Positions 47,026 through 58,957 of a stretch of DNA of 64,000 bases are shown piece after piece. Where the stretch lies: NCBI RefSeq assembly GCF_030272615.1, contig NC_081409.1:205339364-205403363 (forward strand), given 5' to 3'. This DNA comes from Cryptomeria japonica. Taxonomy: Eukaryota > Streptophyta > Pinopsida > Cupressales > Cupressaceae. Below the pieces are notes generated by a model. That model was not told the origin of the DNA. It made no database searches and saw only the letters and a list, made by a program, of their open reading frames with translations. Position 1 is the first letter of the stretch; each line of letters opens with the position of its first letter. The position numbers and the translations under genes were made by a program.

Positions 47026-49625
47026 ATGGATCAAGGTTAGTTTTTCTTAATTTTTGTCTTTCTTTCCCGTTTATTCAATTTGTTTTATGTTTTGAATTTA
47101 ATTTTGTTAATTTTGATTAGGTTTTTTTATTTTTTGTTTCAAAAACCTAATTCTAATAATCCAAAACAAGAACAAAAAAATGCACCTCCTAAAAACCCAC
47201 AAGATACACCCCCAATTCCTCCTTTTGACCGTACACCAGAAACACAAGAGCAATTGATTAATTAGTTAGGGCAAAACAAATCTAAAATAAATAGAGTGAT
47301 TAATAAATTGAAAACATCTGAACTTGAGCATCATAAATCCCTCGCCACTAGCCTAGAAACATTAGCTAGTGGTGCCACAGCCATTTCCACATAAATTACA
47401 AAATGGGGAAACTTTAGGGATAGGTGTTGTCAATACTATGCTGATGGGTTATCATACGAGGGAGTGAAAAACAAAAATATTAGTAAACAACAAATATGTG
47501 CCCTTTTTGTTGATCCTAAAACCAGTGAGTCATTACCTCTTAATGCAAAGAGGTTTCCCATACATTGGTGTACCGATGTGCAGATGAAGAACTTTTTTTG
47601 GCGGAGGTGGTGGATGGTCTTTGATGATCCACCTTGTAATAATTATGAGGTGCCATTGTATTTTTTGAGAAAAGTATACTGTGAGTTTGTCCTTAATGTG
47701 CAACCAAACTATTTTGACATGAGAGAGTTCCATGGTAGAGGTGGCGGCTCTGCCCAATATAGACCTGGAGCACGTAGGCGAGTAGCCCCAGAGAGTCGTC
47801 ACCCCCTAGCACCAAACCCCAAGGTGCATCAAGCTATCCTAGTAGAGCTGAAAGAGTCGATGGAGCTATAGACTCTTCAAGCAACCACAACATTGACTAG
47901 TGTCATCATCTAGCATGGGACGTCATTACCACACCCTATTGTATTGCATGATGAGCCATTAATTGCTCCAAGTGGTGACAAAGAGCCCATTTACCATATG
48001 TGTGTCAGTTGCTCAAGGATATGCTCAAGGACAGATGATGTGGCCACTGTAGATGGATCCACATCTCATTCATGCATGATTTGCAGGAGTAGATGTTAGG
48101 CCCGCACGACTGAGGATTTGGTGCTGACAGAGGAGTTGATGTTCATGGTGTTTGCCCATCAGTGACAGACATAGGTGTGTTGATTTGAATTCATAGAATT
48201 TTATTTATCAGTCACCTTAAATTTATAATTACGTAAATGAATTTTCATTTATACATCAATTTAAATTGAGACAAATAATATAAATTTCAGGTTGCAGCAG
48301 CGATATCCCATACTCCTCCCGCAATTAATATAGCTGCAAGTTCGATGCCTGAGGTATAAATTTTGTAACATGTTAAAATAGAATAGTACACTTTGATTTT
48401 AAAAAAATTACAAGATATACTAACTATCTTTAATGCTTGGTCCAATTTTTGGTTTGTAGGTGTTGACAGGGGATAAAATGTCCTAGATTGATGACATCAC
48501 GCTCTCGGCGATCGATTTTGGCCTGCAAGGTTATACGGTATCATATTTTGTACAACCTTTTTTATGTATTGTTTTGATGGTGTATGCAAGTCATTTCATT
48601 TTTGAATTTTTAAATTATGTTTAATATATTATTTTTACTAATATCTCATGTTAATTTTGTTTTTTTAGGGTACCCCCTCTACCTCTAGGCCTCGTCCTAA
48701 GAAAAAGAATTTCTCGAAGACGCCAAAACATGGGAAGAAGGTAATTGGACACATTTTTAGTTGTACAACTGTTTGAAAATGTTGAAATCAAGTCTTAGTT
48801 GGGGTTTGTAGATTGATTAGTGCTTTTTGTCTATTTTACATGTACAACAACCATTGAGCTATGTGGATTTGTTGAATGCACCTGATTCGCTTGTGGATCA
48901 AGAGAGGGCGAAGGTATGTATCTCTACTTTATTTTCTTGATTTCATGATTATATGCATGCGTACATTTGAACTTGTGATAAATTATAATCTTATAATTTT
49001 TTCATATAAGAAATATCTATAACTTCTTCATCAATGGCGAGCCCTCCTCCATGCACTGAAGAAGCATCTCAGGATCTGGTACACTTTTGTTTGATATATT
49101 ACATTAATTGTTTTTAACCTACAATACTTATCATTATATTAATTGTATTTAATCTTTGATCATTTTTTTATAGGTAATAGTGACAGTTTCTCCATCGATG
49201 GTGAGCCATCCTTGGTCCATTGGAGAAGCGTCTTAGGTACCAGTACGTCATTGTTATCTATATTATAGATTTTAGTGTTTTGGATGTATTTATGTTAGTA
49301 CATTGTATTAATTGTACATTTAATCTACAATAGACCCCTTCGTGGATCGGCCATAATGTGGATCCTTTTCAGTTTGTCTTGAAGAAAACTCCTAAGAGTG
49401 ACAAGGAGAGGAAAGTGAAGATATTAGCTCCAAGATCAGCTGATGAGGTAATCTACATTTCAATTACAAAGGAATTATAGTTAAATGCATAGTTATGTTG
49501 TTAATTGTGAACTATTTTCTACAAAAGAATTCTAACTTGGCTTTTGAATTGTGGTTTTGTAGCCATCTACAGAGCCACGTACTACATCAAAGAGGCTCGA
49601 TTTTGATGATCCACCACAAGTGTAG
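47026..49625 (+). pseudogene. Gene B, copy R
   Basis: Same exon order as 12751-15324. Start ATGGATCAAG at 47026 with GT donor at 47036, but the first acceptor, CTAG in copy L, is CCTA here. Exon 2 encodes KTSELEHHKSLATSLETLAS, WGNFRDRCCQYYADG, FPIHWCTDVQMKNFFWRRWW and the two Cys modules CVSCSRIC and CMICRSRC (about 48000-48095). Several Gln codons are now stops (CAG to TAG at about 47912 and 48095) and the frame shifts near 47745. Later exons keep AG/GT borders: TSRPRPKKKNFSK (about 48675-48712), SSSMASPPPCTEEAS-like (49025-49075), SKRLDFDDPPQV to the stop at 49623-49625. The conserved borders are the main evidence for the exon model. Confidence 0.6.
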
Positions 49626-50130
49626 GATCATAGAGTGTTACTTGTGGTCATAAAATGACCAATACATGTAGATATATTCTACATTTTTATTCTATATCGA
49701 TTTGGACATGGTATATGCCACATTTTTGTAATACTTGTATTGACTTGGCAAACATGCCTTTTTTTTATATGTATAAATGTTCATATTCAATCCAATAAAT
49801 GTGTATTGTGTTCATTATTGTGTATTCATTGTATTTTGTGGCTGTCCTTTTATAAATTTAATTGATCATTTTCCTATGTAATCAATAATATGAATATAAA
49901 ATATAAAATTTTATGATATAAAACATTGCAATCGTGGAATATGATTTGATAAAATTTCTAAAATGTTGAATTAACCCTACAAAACTCCTTGTATTCAGTT
50001 CATTATTGTGTATTCTCTATATTTGGTGGCTTCCCTTTTATAAATTGAAATTAATATTTGCCCATGTAATCAACAATATGAATATAAACAACAAAAAGCG
50101 ACAATATGACTATAAACAACAATATGTGTG
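49626..50130. repeat. AT-rich spacer of copy R
   Basis: Inverted counterpart of 12206-12750, including TTTTATAAATTTAATTGATC and the CAATATGAATATAAA duplication. No gene. Confidence 0.6.
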
Positions 50131-50139
50131 TGGTGCGAG

Positions 50140-51375
50140 AGCACCCTCACGCTCGCAATGGTCAAATTTTGGTTCTTGTGTACACAAACCGACATCATGA
50201 TTACATCCAGGTGGGGAGGTTTACACTATGCATGCTCCTCTCATGCATCCTAAAGCGTCGGAACATTGAGAGTCATACCCTACCGCCGTGATCTCTCAAA
50301 TGCCCTAAGTCTAAAAAATTGTCAAACTTTGATGGATTGTTTCTTCCTATCAAGGACACATATGATCAATCCATTTGTACCTATGGGGTTGTGTGAGACT
50401 CCTCTACAATGGCCTATCTCGGTTTTTGATGACTCGGAGCCATTTTCAATTGGTAGCAGTTTTTCGCCTGCTGCAAAAACCGTCAGTTGCATGCAATGCA
50501 AAGTTGCAAGATAGGATAGAATTGATTTGCTTCATCATGTGCACAAACTGACATCATGAGTATGTCTGGGTGGGAATTTTTATGATAGGCATTCTCCTCT
50601 CATTCATCCCAAAGCGTCAGAACGTCAAAAGTCATACCATACCGTCAGGATTTCTCAAGTGCCCTGAGTCCAAAAAATTGTCAAACTTTGATGGACTGTT
50701 TGTTCCAATCCAAAACACATATGATCAATTTATTTGAACCTGTGTGGTCATGTGAGGCTCCTCTACAATGTCCTATCTCATTTTTTGACGACTCGGGGCC
50801 ATTTTCAATTGGTATCATTTTTTCGCCTGTTGTAAAAATCGTCACTTGCATGCAATGCAAAGTTGCAAGATAGGCTAGAATTGATTCGTTTCATCGTGTA
50901 CACAAATCGATGTCATGATCATGTCTGGGTGGATAGGTATACACTAGGTATACTACTCTTTTCCATCCCAAAGAGTCAGAATGTCAAGAGTCATACCCTA
51001 CCGGCACGATCTTTCAAGTGCCCTAAGTCCAAAAAATTGTCAAACTTTCACAGGCTATTTCTTCCAATCTAGGATACATATGATCGATCCGTTTGAACCT
51101 GTGCGGTTGCATGAGGCTCCTCTACAATTTACTATCTTAGTTTTTGATGAATTAGAGCCATTTTCAATTGGTAGCATTTTTTCGCCTGTTGCAAAAACCA
51201 TCAGTTGCATGCAATGCAAAGTTACAAGATAGGCTAGAATTGATTTGGTTCATTGTGTGCACAAAGCGAGGTCATGAGCACATCCAGGTGGGAAATTTTA
51301 CACTATTCATTCTCCTCTCATGCATCCCAAAGCGTCAGAACGTCGAGATTCATACCCTACTGGCGTGATGTACAA
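50140..51375. repeat. 359-bp satellite array, about 3.4 units (copy R)
   Basis: Anchor TGCATGCAATGC ends at 50499, 50858 and 51217, spacings of exactly 359. A fourth unit is partial (ends about 51375). Inverted relative to 9305-12205. Small plus-strand open frames (50266-50514, 50981-51232) are the same satellite frames as in copy L. Confidence 0.93.
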
Positions 51376-51544
51376 GTTGCTTGACAACTTTTTTGACAAT
51401 AATGACATTTTTTGCTCAGATTGTATCTAGACTCAATCTATGACTCCTATGACCCAATACAAGAATCAAGAATGCTCATGATTGACCTTATCACATCACA
51501 TAAACTCAAAACATAGTCACAAAACATAGACACAAAAAATAGTC

Positions 51545-51825
51545 ACAAAACATTGTCACATATTATTCAAAAATTTGCCTCTAAATATGGTCAAATTAGC
51601 TCTTGGCTATTTAAATATACAAAAAAATGTCTTACAAATCATCTCATGGGATTTTATACAAAATTTGGCATTACAATATGTGTGATTCAGCTCATTGCCA
51701 TTTTAATATACAAAATTTGGCATCTACATATGTACAAATCAGCTCATTGTCATTTAAATATACAAAATTATGCCCCTAAACATGTAAAAATCAGCTCATG
51801 GGCATTTATATAAACAAAAAATGAA
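51545..51825. repeat. ~50-bp tandem repeats downstream of gene A, copy R
   Basis: Inverted counterpart of 8985-9290, with AAATCAGCTCAT and TATACAAAATTTGGCAT recurring. Confidence 0.7.
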
Positions 51826-51889
51826 TATAGAACAATTTGTCGATGATATATATAAAATTCTCAAAATCATTCTACTCTAAACTGTAGAA

Positions 51890-54800
51890 TCAATCAAGTG
51901 AGCCTTCAGGATCGGCTCTAACCGGTATTGTGTCAAGTATTGCCTCATGGTCAGATTCACAAACTTTCCATAAAATCTTGTTATGAGATCTACCACAATA
52001 CTTTTGTTAGACACAATGTACCACTGAGAAGGGGAGGGGGTGAATCAGTGGTTCTCAAATCTTTTCTTTTTAGCTCTACTTTGAGGGCAACACCGCTTGA
52101 CAGATCTAACCCAAAGAAGACTTACCTATTAGTAAAGAAACTAACTGAAATACACATGTAGACACAAGGAGACATCACACAACACCAGTATATACAAGGA
52201 AAACCCAATATGGGAAAAACCTCAGTGAGCAATGTTGCTGGAGTCTACTGCTCCAATACAACCTCACAGTAAAACACAGTTACAACGTTTAGGGCACCAA
52301 CTCAAGGAGATACAACCCCTAACAAATTTATGGGCTACAACCTAAAGGAGCACCAACCCCTGCACCGAGCTACAACTCAGTGTTAAAAATTCAAACTTCA
52401 AATACATAAGTTGTTGTCATGTTACAAGTGAATCTTGCAACCTTATCAAAAATCTTACTCTGTCGGTGAAGTACCTTCTCTCCTTTACTGACTCACTCTT
52501 CACCCAGCTCTAGCCCTACTGCTTCTCTGTTGGATTTGCACCTCACTCTCTGCACATCACCGGTTTCACACTCTAATGGTGTAATAACTACTGGTTCTTC
52601 TCTCCAACCAGTTGAAAGCTTCAACCAGGTTCACTCTCCCTCTCTTGTGAATTCTCATTGAACACTCGACTGATCTTGTTCTTTACTTACAAAAGTCTAC
52701 CACTTTGCAACAACATAATATTCTCCCTATTCAACAGCAGCAAACAATCTCTTTGATCTCTTTACTTATAGCCCATATTTCCCACCAAAAGCTAATTCAA
52801 AATCCAAGCAGTTAGGGTTTCCTCACCATCCTTGAGGCAAATCAAATCCAATCAAATCTTGCATGATCTGATCTTTCCAACATCTGAATGCATGTCTCCA
52901 CCATAGTCACATCTCCTCAATCACGCCTTTCATTTCTAGCGATTTTCTTTTTACTCTCATCGGTAATCCTTTGGTCAATCACCAAAGATCTGTTGGGTTG
53001 TTTTCTTCATCACCTCAATCTTCTCAATTTCTCTTAGTTGGCTCGTAGTTGTCTTCCTGACCTCGAGCCTCAAACCCCTGCAATAACTTTGCGACATGTC
53101 CCATGATTTGGTTGACCTTTCATTAAGGTTGACCAACCCTGCAACAACCCTATTGATGTACATTCTATCTTTATCCAAATGCGGGTTTTCCATGTTGACT
53201 CCATGTCAACTATCTGCCAGCTTGGCACTTCAAGTCGGTCCAAGTAGGATCACCGACCAACCACTCTAATGGTTTCTTACTTCATCCGGTTTGCTAACCC
53301 TTCTGGTCTCAACCATTCTAATGGTTACCTTGTCATATATGTGCTCGTCTTGAACAGTCGATGGAAACTCTCAACCCGGGTTCCAGAAAGATAAGTCCAA
53401 GATATCTTGATTTCCACAATGGGGAGGTCTTCTACTACTACACCTTGCTTATATAACCAGTTGACTTACATACTATTTATCACTCTTGATGGAACCATGC
53501 CATCATTCTTTCTCAAGGCTCCATCTTCTTTCAGTCTGGTCAGATTCCTTTGTTTGCATCTACTCAGCCTTGCCTTTTCCCTGATTAGCTTTGACCATAT
53601 CTCAACTAGTTTCTCAAGATGACAAACACTTCATACTCCCTCTATACTAGCATCATGCCTTCTCTTTCTGGTCTGGTGCATAACCCTGATCACATGCACT
53701 TAGGGCATTCCTTTAATTTACCGGTGGATTTAGTGTGATCCTTCTAGTGCTTGCCTTTACCTCTTTATTCTAATCTCTCAAAACTAAGATGTACTCAAAG
53801 CATAATAGGAGATAAGCTCCACTTGATAGATGAGGTAACACCTTGTCTTCTGCATCGTGCAATGCTCTTCATGTGATCTGATGTGAGCATATTTACTGTC
53901 AGTCATTGCTTCGCATGATGACTGCTTCTTCACACGGTGAGAGTCATGTTGTTCTGCAACCTTAGAGTGTACCGGTTCACTCTTCTCTTTCAGAGTTGAA
54001 GTGATTCAGATAACATTTTGCCTCTTCATCACAAGCAACTTCTCAAAACACTTCTCCATCTCATCACATAAGTCAGGCGCTAACTTGTGTATTGATGACC
54101 TCTGTGATCATCTTCTTTACCTTTACCAGTGTTCAGCAACACAAGGTGATGTCCAAGCTATCACATACTATACTCCTTCACATCAGTGTTGCACATACAT
54201 CTCATCTACCGATGGTCATCTCATATCAATTGACATCAATGACAACACAATGCCAACAACTTCATCAAATGAATATTTGTTGCAACAAAAAGGTTAGAGA
54301 AATGAAGAATATGTTTGTGTGTTTTAAAGTACTTGAACAGCCAAATATCAGAATTCTTGATAGGTTATCTCCTAAGCCATGTTCCTATCACGACAATAGA
54401 CCCTATTGGGTACTCAATACCTTCTCCGTCAATGATTGTGGTTATCAATATTCTTTTAGGCTCAACACAACGACACAAATAGTAATGTGTTCCTTCTTCA
54501 TTGTTCTCTTCTGAAACAACTGCATACACATGACCTTCTTTTTATAAAGTGATAATTAATACCAAAAATAAAGTGTGATGTACAACAAAATGAACCAAAA
54601 ATAATACTTGCGAAAAAATTAACTCAAAAAATCACCTGAATCCACTAGATTGAATACATGGTCAAAATCCACTAATGTCTCCATTTGGCTCAATTGTAGT
54701 GCTTTGGGAATTTGATATGTATCAATGGGAATCAACGGTCTACAAGTCAATTTGTCTACCCACTCTTGTGATTCACATTCTTCCCACAAACAATACATGC

Positions 54801-56677
54801 ATGAAGAGAAAAATCATACCATCTATCTCATATAAATTACTAGTGAACTTGCTTTTGAAGTCATAAATGAGTGCATGCCACTTGATCCTACAACTATACA
54901 ACAATCTAGATAGTTTTCAATGTTAGATTCAGTGATCAACCAAAAATATCTATGAACCATTGACATGCCTGGATTACCTGGAATCATCATAGACTTACAC
55001 CATCGCACAATTATTTCTGCATCTATCAACTCAACACCACCTTCATACTTCAATTCTTCTCTAGCTAGGGCTCTTTTTACACATGCTCCTGCACCATCGT
55101 GCTCTCCCTTACCATGTCCAGCCTCAGTGAAATTCCAAAAATTTTGTACATCACTTTTCATATGCATCCTTTTCAGCCAATAAAACATCCTTGCATTCTT
55201 GAATTGTGCAGTGCAATTATCTGACCATATTAAGTGCCGGTTGTAACATATGTTCCTTTCCCTTAAACTATCATAGAAAACTTTAAAGCATCCTTGTACA
55301 AACTCTGATGAATGAGTATGATCATCACTTATGTAGAAGTGATACTCTCTTACAACCTTTCTATCCTCCTATGTGCTATCATCTGCATGCATGAATGCTA
55401 TGTGTAAAAAAATAGAAACTTGTGTAGAATGATAATACATAGATTGCACTACATTTTGAGGTTGTAGTGTATAATTTGCAGAAAAATAAATGATAGAGAC
55501 AATGGTGCTAAGAGGAAATGTGTCCTTACATAACTTGAATTGCTCATCTAACCATTGAGCTCTATGTGTATGCATTATGTACTCATAAACTAGTTTCTCT
55601 TGAGACATTTTCCTAAATTCAGCTACACATATATCATTTTTCACTAGCTCACATCTCTTCAAATCTTTTCCATCTTTAACTCCATATGTGAGTGTCTTTT
55701 ATTTTCCAAAACAAACTAATTTCCTACCAATTTCATGTGTGCTCTCCAAATGTACACATCTTGGTAAATGTTGCAAACCACCACATATAGCACAAAAACC
55801 TTCCAAACAAGGCATCTTATAATAAGTGCAACCATCATGTCTATTACATAACACACTTGAAATAAATTGTCTTACCGACTTAGGAGGTGCTTGTGTATTG
55901 CATTCCTGCAAAGCATCATTAGTGTGCAAAGTAGAACAAATATGACAAAAAATATCATAGTGCATGGAAAATTCAATATGCATCCTACAACAACACGTGG
56001 TGCATAAATAATTAATCTTAATATAAAAAGATTTTTCCATTTCAAAAAATCTTTGAGAAATTATTATTTGAGGAAACTTTTGAAGTAATCCTTCATAAAA
56101 TTTGTTTGAGTCATACCCAAATAGTGTTTGGCATGTAGCTCACTATTTGTAGACCCAATTCACCTCCTAACAATATCTCTTTGGTTGGGCGAAACTCTTG
56201 TGTTGTCATGCCAAAAAATTTCAATTAATGTTCTTAGTGCATCAACAACAACCTTGTCTTTGCATGGTAGTCTACCCGAGAATACCCAACGAGAATTATT
56301 GTTAGGTTCCTCTATTTTTTCTCGCCTCTGTAATGTTTTACTTAATTTTGATCTACTAATGTTTAATGACTTACTTGTTTTGCTTATCAAACGATCTATT
56401 TTTATTTTCTTACTTGTTATGGTTGATGTCATGACATGTTGAGTGGCATTAGAATCTTTAGTACGTGATTTTGAACCAATATCTTGATATGCATCAAATA
56501 GATTTCTCACAATATTTCTTTCACTGTTTCTTTCAGATGATCTTAGGCCTATAATTTTCATTGTCTCTCTAAAATTCAAATTTTTAATCATTTGAACAAT
56601 TAATTGACATCTTGCGGTTTGATTAAGTTTTCAAAATGGTTTTTCCATATTCTTTTAACCATTCTCCTATAATTTTG
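51890..56677 (-). pseudogene. Gene A, copy R: candidate transposase, split and 5'-truncated
   Basis: Inverted copy of 6066-8910. 5' end cut by the copia-4 LTR at 56678; last exon cut by the solo LTR (52005-54258); stop at 51890-51892. It keeps a longer continuous Cys/His region (CRMHIEFSMHYDIFCHIC, 55980 down) where copy L is frameshifted. It has SDNC (near 55209-55228) and GHGKGEHDGAG (near 55095-55122). The first putative catalytic Asp is lost: IDF reads IYF (near 55495). It keeps Glu and Gln codons where copy L has stops at 8004 and 8364. The GT donor before the last intron (GATTCAG/GTGATT) is intact near 54635. One stop (Lys to TAG) near 55370 and one near 56155. Between the two copies nearly the full frame is supported, though neither is intact. 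Confidence 0.7.
52005..54258 (-). repeat. Solo copia-like LTR, 2254 bp, inside gene A of copy R
   Basis: TGTTAGACACAATG...ATGCCAACA; TG...CA ends; core GGAAAACCCAATATGGGAAA near 52198-52217. Flanking ACTTT (52000-52004) and ACTTC (54259-54263) form a target duplication with one substitution. Copy L shows the empty site: its last gene A exon reads continuously across this point. No internal domain, so this is a solo LTR from recombination. Unusually long for the LTRs of this window. Confidence 0.9.
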
Positions 56678-57466
56678 TGTTAGGATTCCCAAAGATACTA
56701 AGAGGGGGGGGGGGGGGGGGAGGGGGAATTAGTATCTTGTCGGTTTACAGATTTTCTAGTCTTATTAAACAAATTGCATTCCAAAACAGTGTATCGGTAA
56801 ACAAGAATTAATGCAGTAAATAAGAACAATAACCACAACATAGAAAGCACACCATAACACAATATTTTTAACGAGGAAACCCGACGTGGGAAAAACCTTG
56901 GTGGCATTTGTGACCCACCATACTCACTCACTGGCCAATAAATGAATATTACTTACAATAGGGGCCTGCACATGCAAGAAGGCCAACTGCCTAATGCTCA
57001 CTACTTAATTATAAAATGGAAGTCTCGCTGACTTACAAAAATGGATTATGCAGATCCACTATCATGTACTACTTCGGTTCAGCATATGCTATGCCAAGTT
57101 CAATACTGGTTTAAGTTCACAAAATAACCATAAACCTTACTCCAAAATCTGCCTTAATATTCGCATATTACTTCTGCAATAATCTGACCATGTCCACACT
57201 TTTTTTAAATGATCTACAAGATCTCATACTTATATATGAGTCCTATTACAATTTTCCTTGTCGGCTTACAAAAAGATATTACAATTAAATACAAAATGTA
57301 ATAAACAAAATCCTGTCGGCTGGGGTGCCGATAATCATCTTTGCCACTACCAGTAAACTATCTATCGGTGTCGGTGTCTGTCGATGCCATAGGATTGCAA
57401 GGTTGCCATCAATGAAAATACCTTCAATCACCTACAATTTCTCATTGGAGTGTGTATTTTCCAACA
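56678..57466 (-). repeat. copia-4 3' LTR
   Basis: 789 bp, TGTTAGGATTCCC...TTTCCAACA. Contains a G17 run at 56704-56720, and the core GAGGAAACCCGACGTGGGAAA at about 56872 (split as GAGGAAACCC + GACGTGGGAAA). Same overall design as copia-1 and copia-2 LTRs but shorter. Confidence 0.9.
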
Positions 57467-57478
57467 ATCTCCCCCTTT
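57467..57478 (-). other. copia-4 polypurine tract
   Basis: ATCTCCCCCTTT on the plus strand, i.e. AAAGGGGGAGAT on the minus strand, identical to that of copia-3 at 35157-35168. Sets the strand of copia-4. Confidence 0.85.
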
Positions 57479-57729
57479 GGCATTGATGGCAACACTCATG
57501 AGGAAAAGTTAAAATTGTATCCAAAATGTGTTGTCCAAAAATCTTGCCAAAACCGTCTTACCAAAACTGTGTGCTCCCCCTAAGCAGATGATCTCTTCTA
57601 TTATCTTTTGTTATCATTTTTCTCATCACCACTACTCCCCCTTTGACATCAATGAAAAAGGTTGTCAAAAATGTCAAATGAGTGCAGTTCTCAGCTGGAT
57701 CCTTGTCACCGGTGGGTTACAATCTGATA

Positions 57730-58957
57730 TAGATTTGCTAGTGCAAAATTTAAACTGTTAGTGAACCTTTCACTATCCTTCAATGTTTCTTCTATCCTTT
57801 GGATGGTATAGGTGAGTATGTGCATTTTCTCTTCCGATTTCTTAAGTCCTGGAACAAGTGCCTCAGAAATTTTTTTCTCAAAGAGATGTGGATGTCTAGT
57901 TTCGGACCTAATCTACATTTGAGTTCCTTAGCCTTAAACTTTAATATCTCCTTATCTTTTTCAAATTTTTCAATTTTCTCTTCAAAGCCTACAATTTCCT
58001 ACTCTATTACCAATATGGGTTCCGATGAACCTATGAGATTATCAGCAATATCATTTATTTCCTTTTGTGCTCTATTGATCTTTTTATCTATATCCTTTGT
58101 TAAAATGTTTGTCTTGCATGAATCCCTGTACAACTTCTTAAAGTCCATTATTGTTTTTCCTAGTGCTGGTAATAATGAATTGATGTGATCCTTGCATCTC
58201 TTTATTGACTCTTCAAAGAATTTTTCTTTCCCTTTATTCATTTTCTCACTGAAAGTCTCCTCATTAATTTGATCAACTGTTAGAAGATTGCCGGTTATGT
58301 ATTTAGACAATGTGTCTAATTGGCTCAAAGAATATTTATTTTCAACAACGCACTTGGGTGCAATCAATTTCAAAATTGGGATGTGTCATCAATTGCCTTA
58401 TATGCCTGTGCATTACACTCTGTGATTTTCTTGATGGAATCTAGTAATACCTCTTTTACATTTGTCGGTCTAAATTTTGTTAAGGAGGAACCAGATGACT
58501 GTCCAACTGCCTTAACAATCTGCAATCTACCAGTGTGAGTAACCTCTTTACTTATGTTGACCTCAGGTAGGTCAATTTGATTATGCATCTCAACTAGCAA
58601 AGGTTTGGGTTTCTCAGTTGTTGTCGGTGGCACTATCTCTATGCTTTCCATTGTCGGTTTCTCTGATTGTGTCTCAGTATTATCTACCAGTTTCTCTGTA
58701 TGTACCTTTGAACTGTCTATTATCAGTATCTCAATGGATTTTATTATATTATCAGTAGTCGGTTGCTCTAACTCAGTAGTTTTTTCAGCGAGTACATCAC
58801 TGGTATCTGTCTTTCCAATATCCAGGGGATCAGTGGATTGTTCAGTGTGTGTTTCAATCCCAATCTCAACATTTCCAACTGTATCCTCAACATGTGTCTC
58901 AACAGTAATATCCTCAACCGGTGGCTTAGTTGCCACATCTTTTTTCTCAGTGGTTTC
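57730..58957 (-). pseudogene. Coiled-coil/Thr-Glu-rich ORF next to the copia-4 3' LTR
   Basis: Minus strand. First part (58957-58370) is low-complexity Thr/Glu/Val-rich (ETHVEDTVGNVEIG, THTEQSTDPLD). After a frameshift near 58372 comes a helical part (58373-57999): YSLSQLDTLSKYITGN, FFEESIKRCKDHINSLLPAL, DKKINRAQKEINDI, then a further coiled-coil stretch to about 57800. The apparent Met start lies in the gypsy LTR, so the true N-terminus is beyond the insertion. No pol motif. Its place, just before the 3' LTR, is where some plant copia and gypsy elements carry an extra or env-like ORF; no signal or membrane segment is evident here. Resembles in character, perhaps by descent, the ORF at 26280-27540. 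Confidence 0.55.

Larger units (their letters stand above)
46670..56677. mobile_element. Unclassified two-gene DNA transposon, copy R (inverted relative to copy L)
   Basis: Runs gene B (plus), AT-rich spacer, 359-bp satellite (~3.4 units), ~50-bp repeats, gene A (minus), i.e. copy L in reverse. Its gene-B end lies at 32297-32323, separated by copia-2. Its gene-A end is cut at 56677 by the copia-4 LTR. It carries a solo LTR at 52005-54258. The gene-A-side subterminal repeats are lost. Confidence 0.7.
56678..58957 (-). mobile_element. Ty1/copia-like element copia-4, partial (interrupted by gypsy)
   Basis: LTR 56678-57466 on the 3' side of a minus-strand element, polypurine tract 57467-57478, and an adjoining ORF. 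The rest lies beyond the gypsy insertion and outside the window. It replaced the gene-A end of DNA-transposon copy R. Confidence 0.8.

Noticed and set aside
54092-54514. 140-codon plus-strand ORF
   Set aside because: Antisense shadow of the last exon of gene A joined to the end of the solo LTR.
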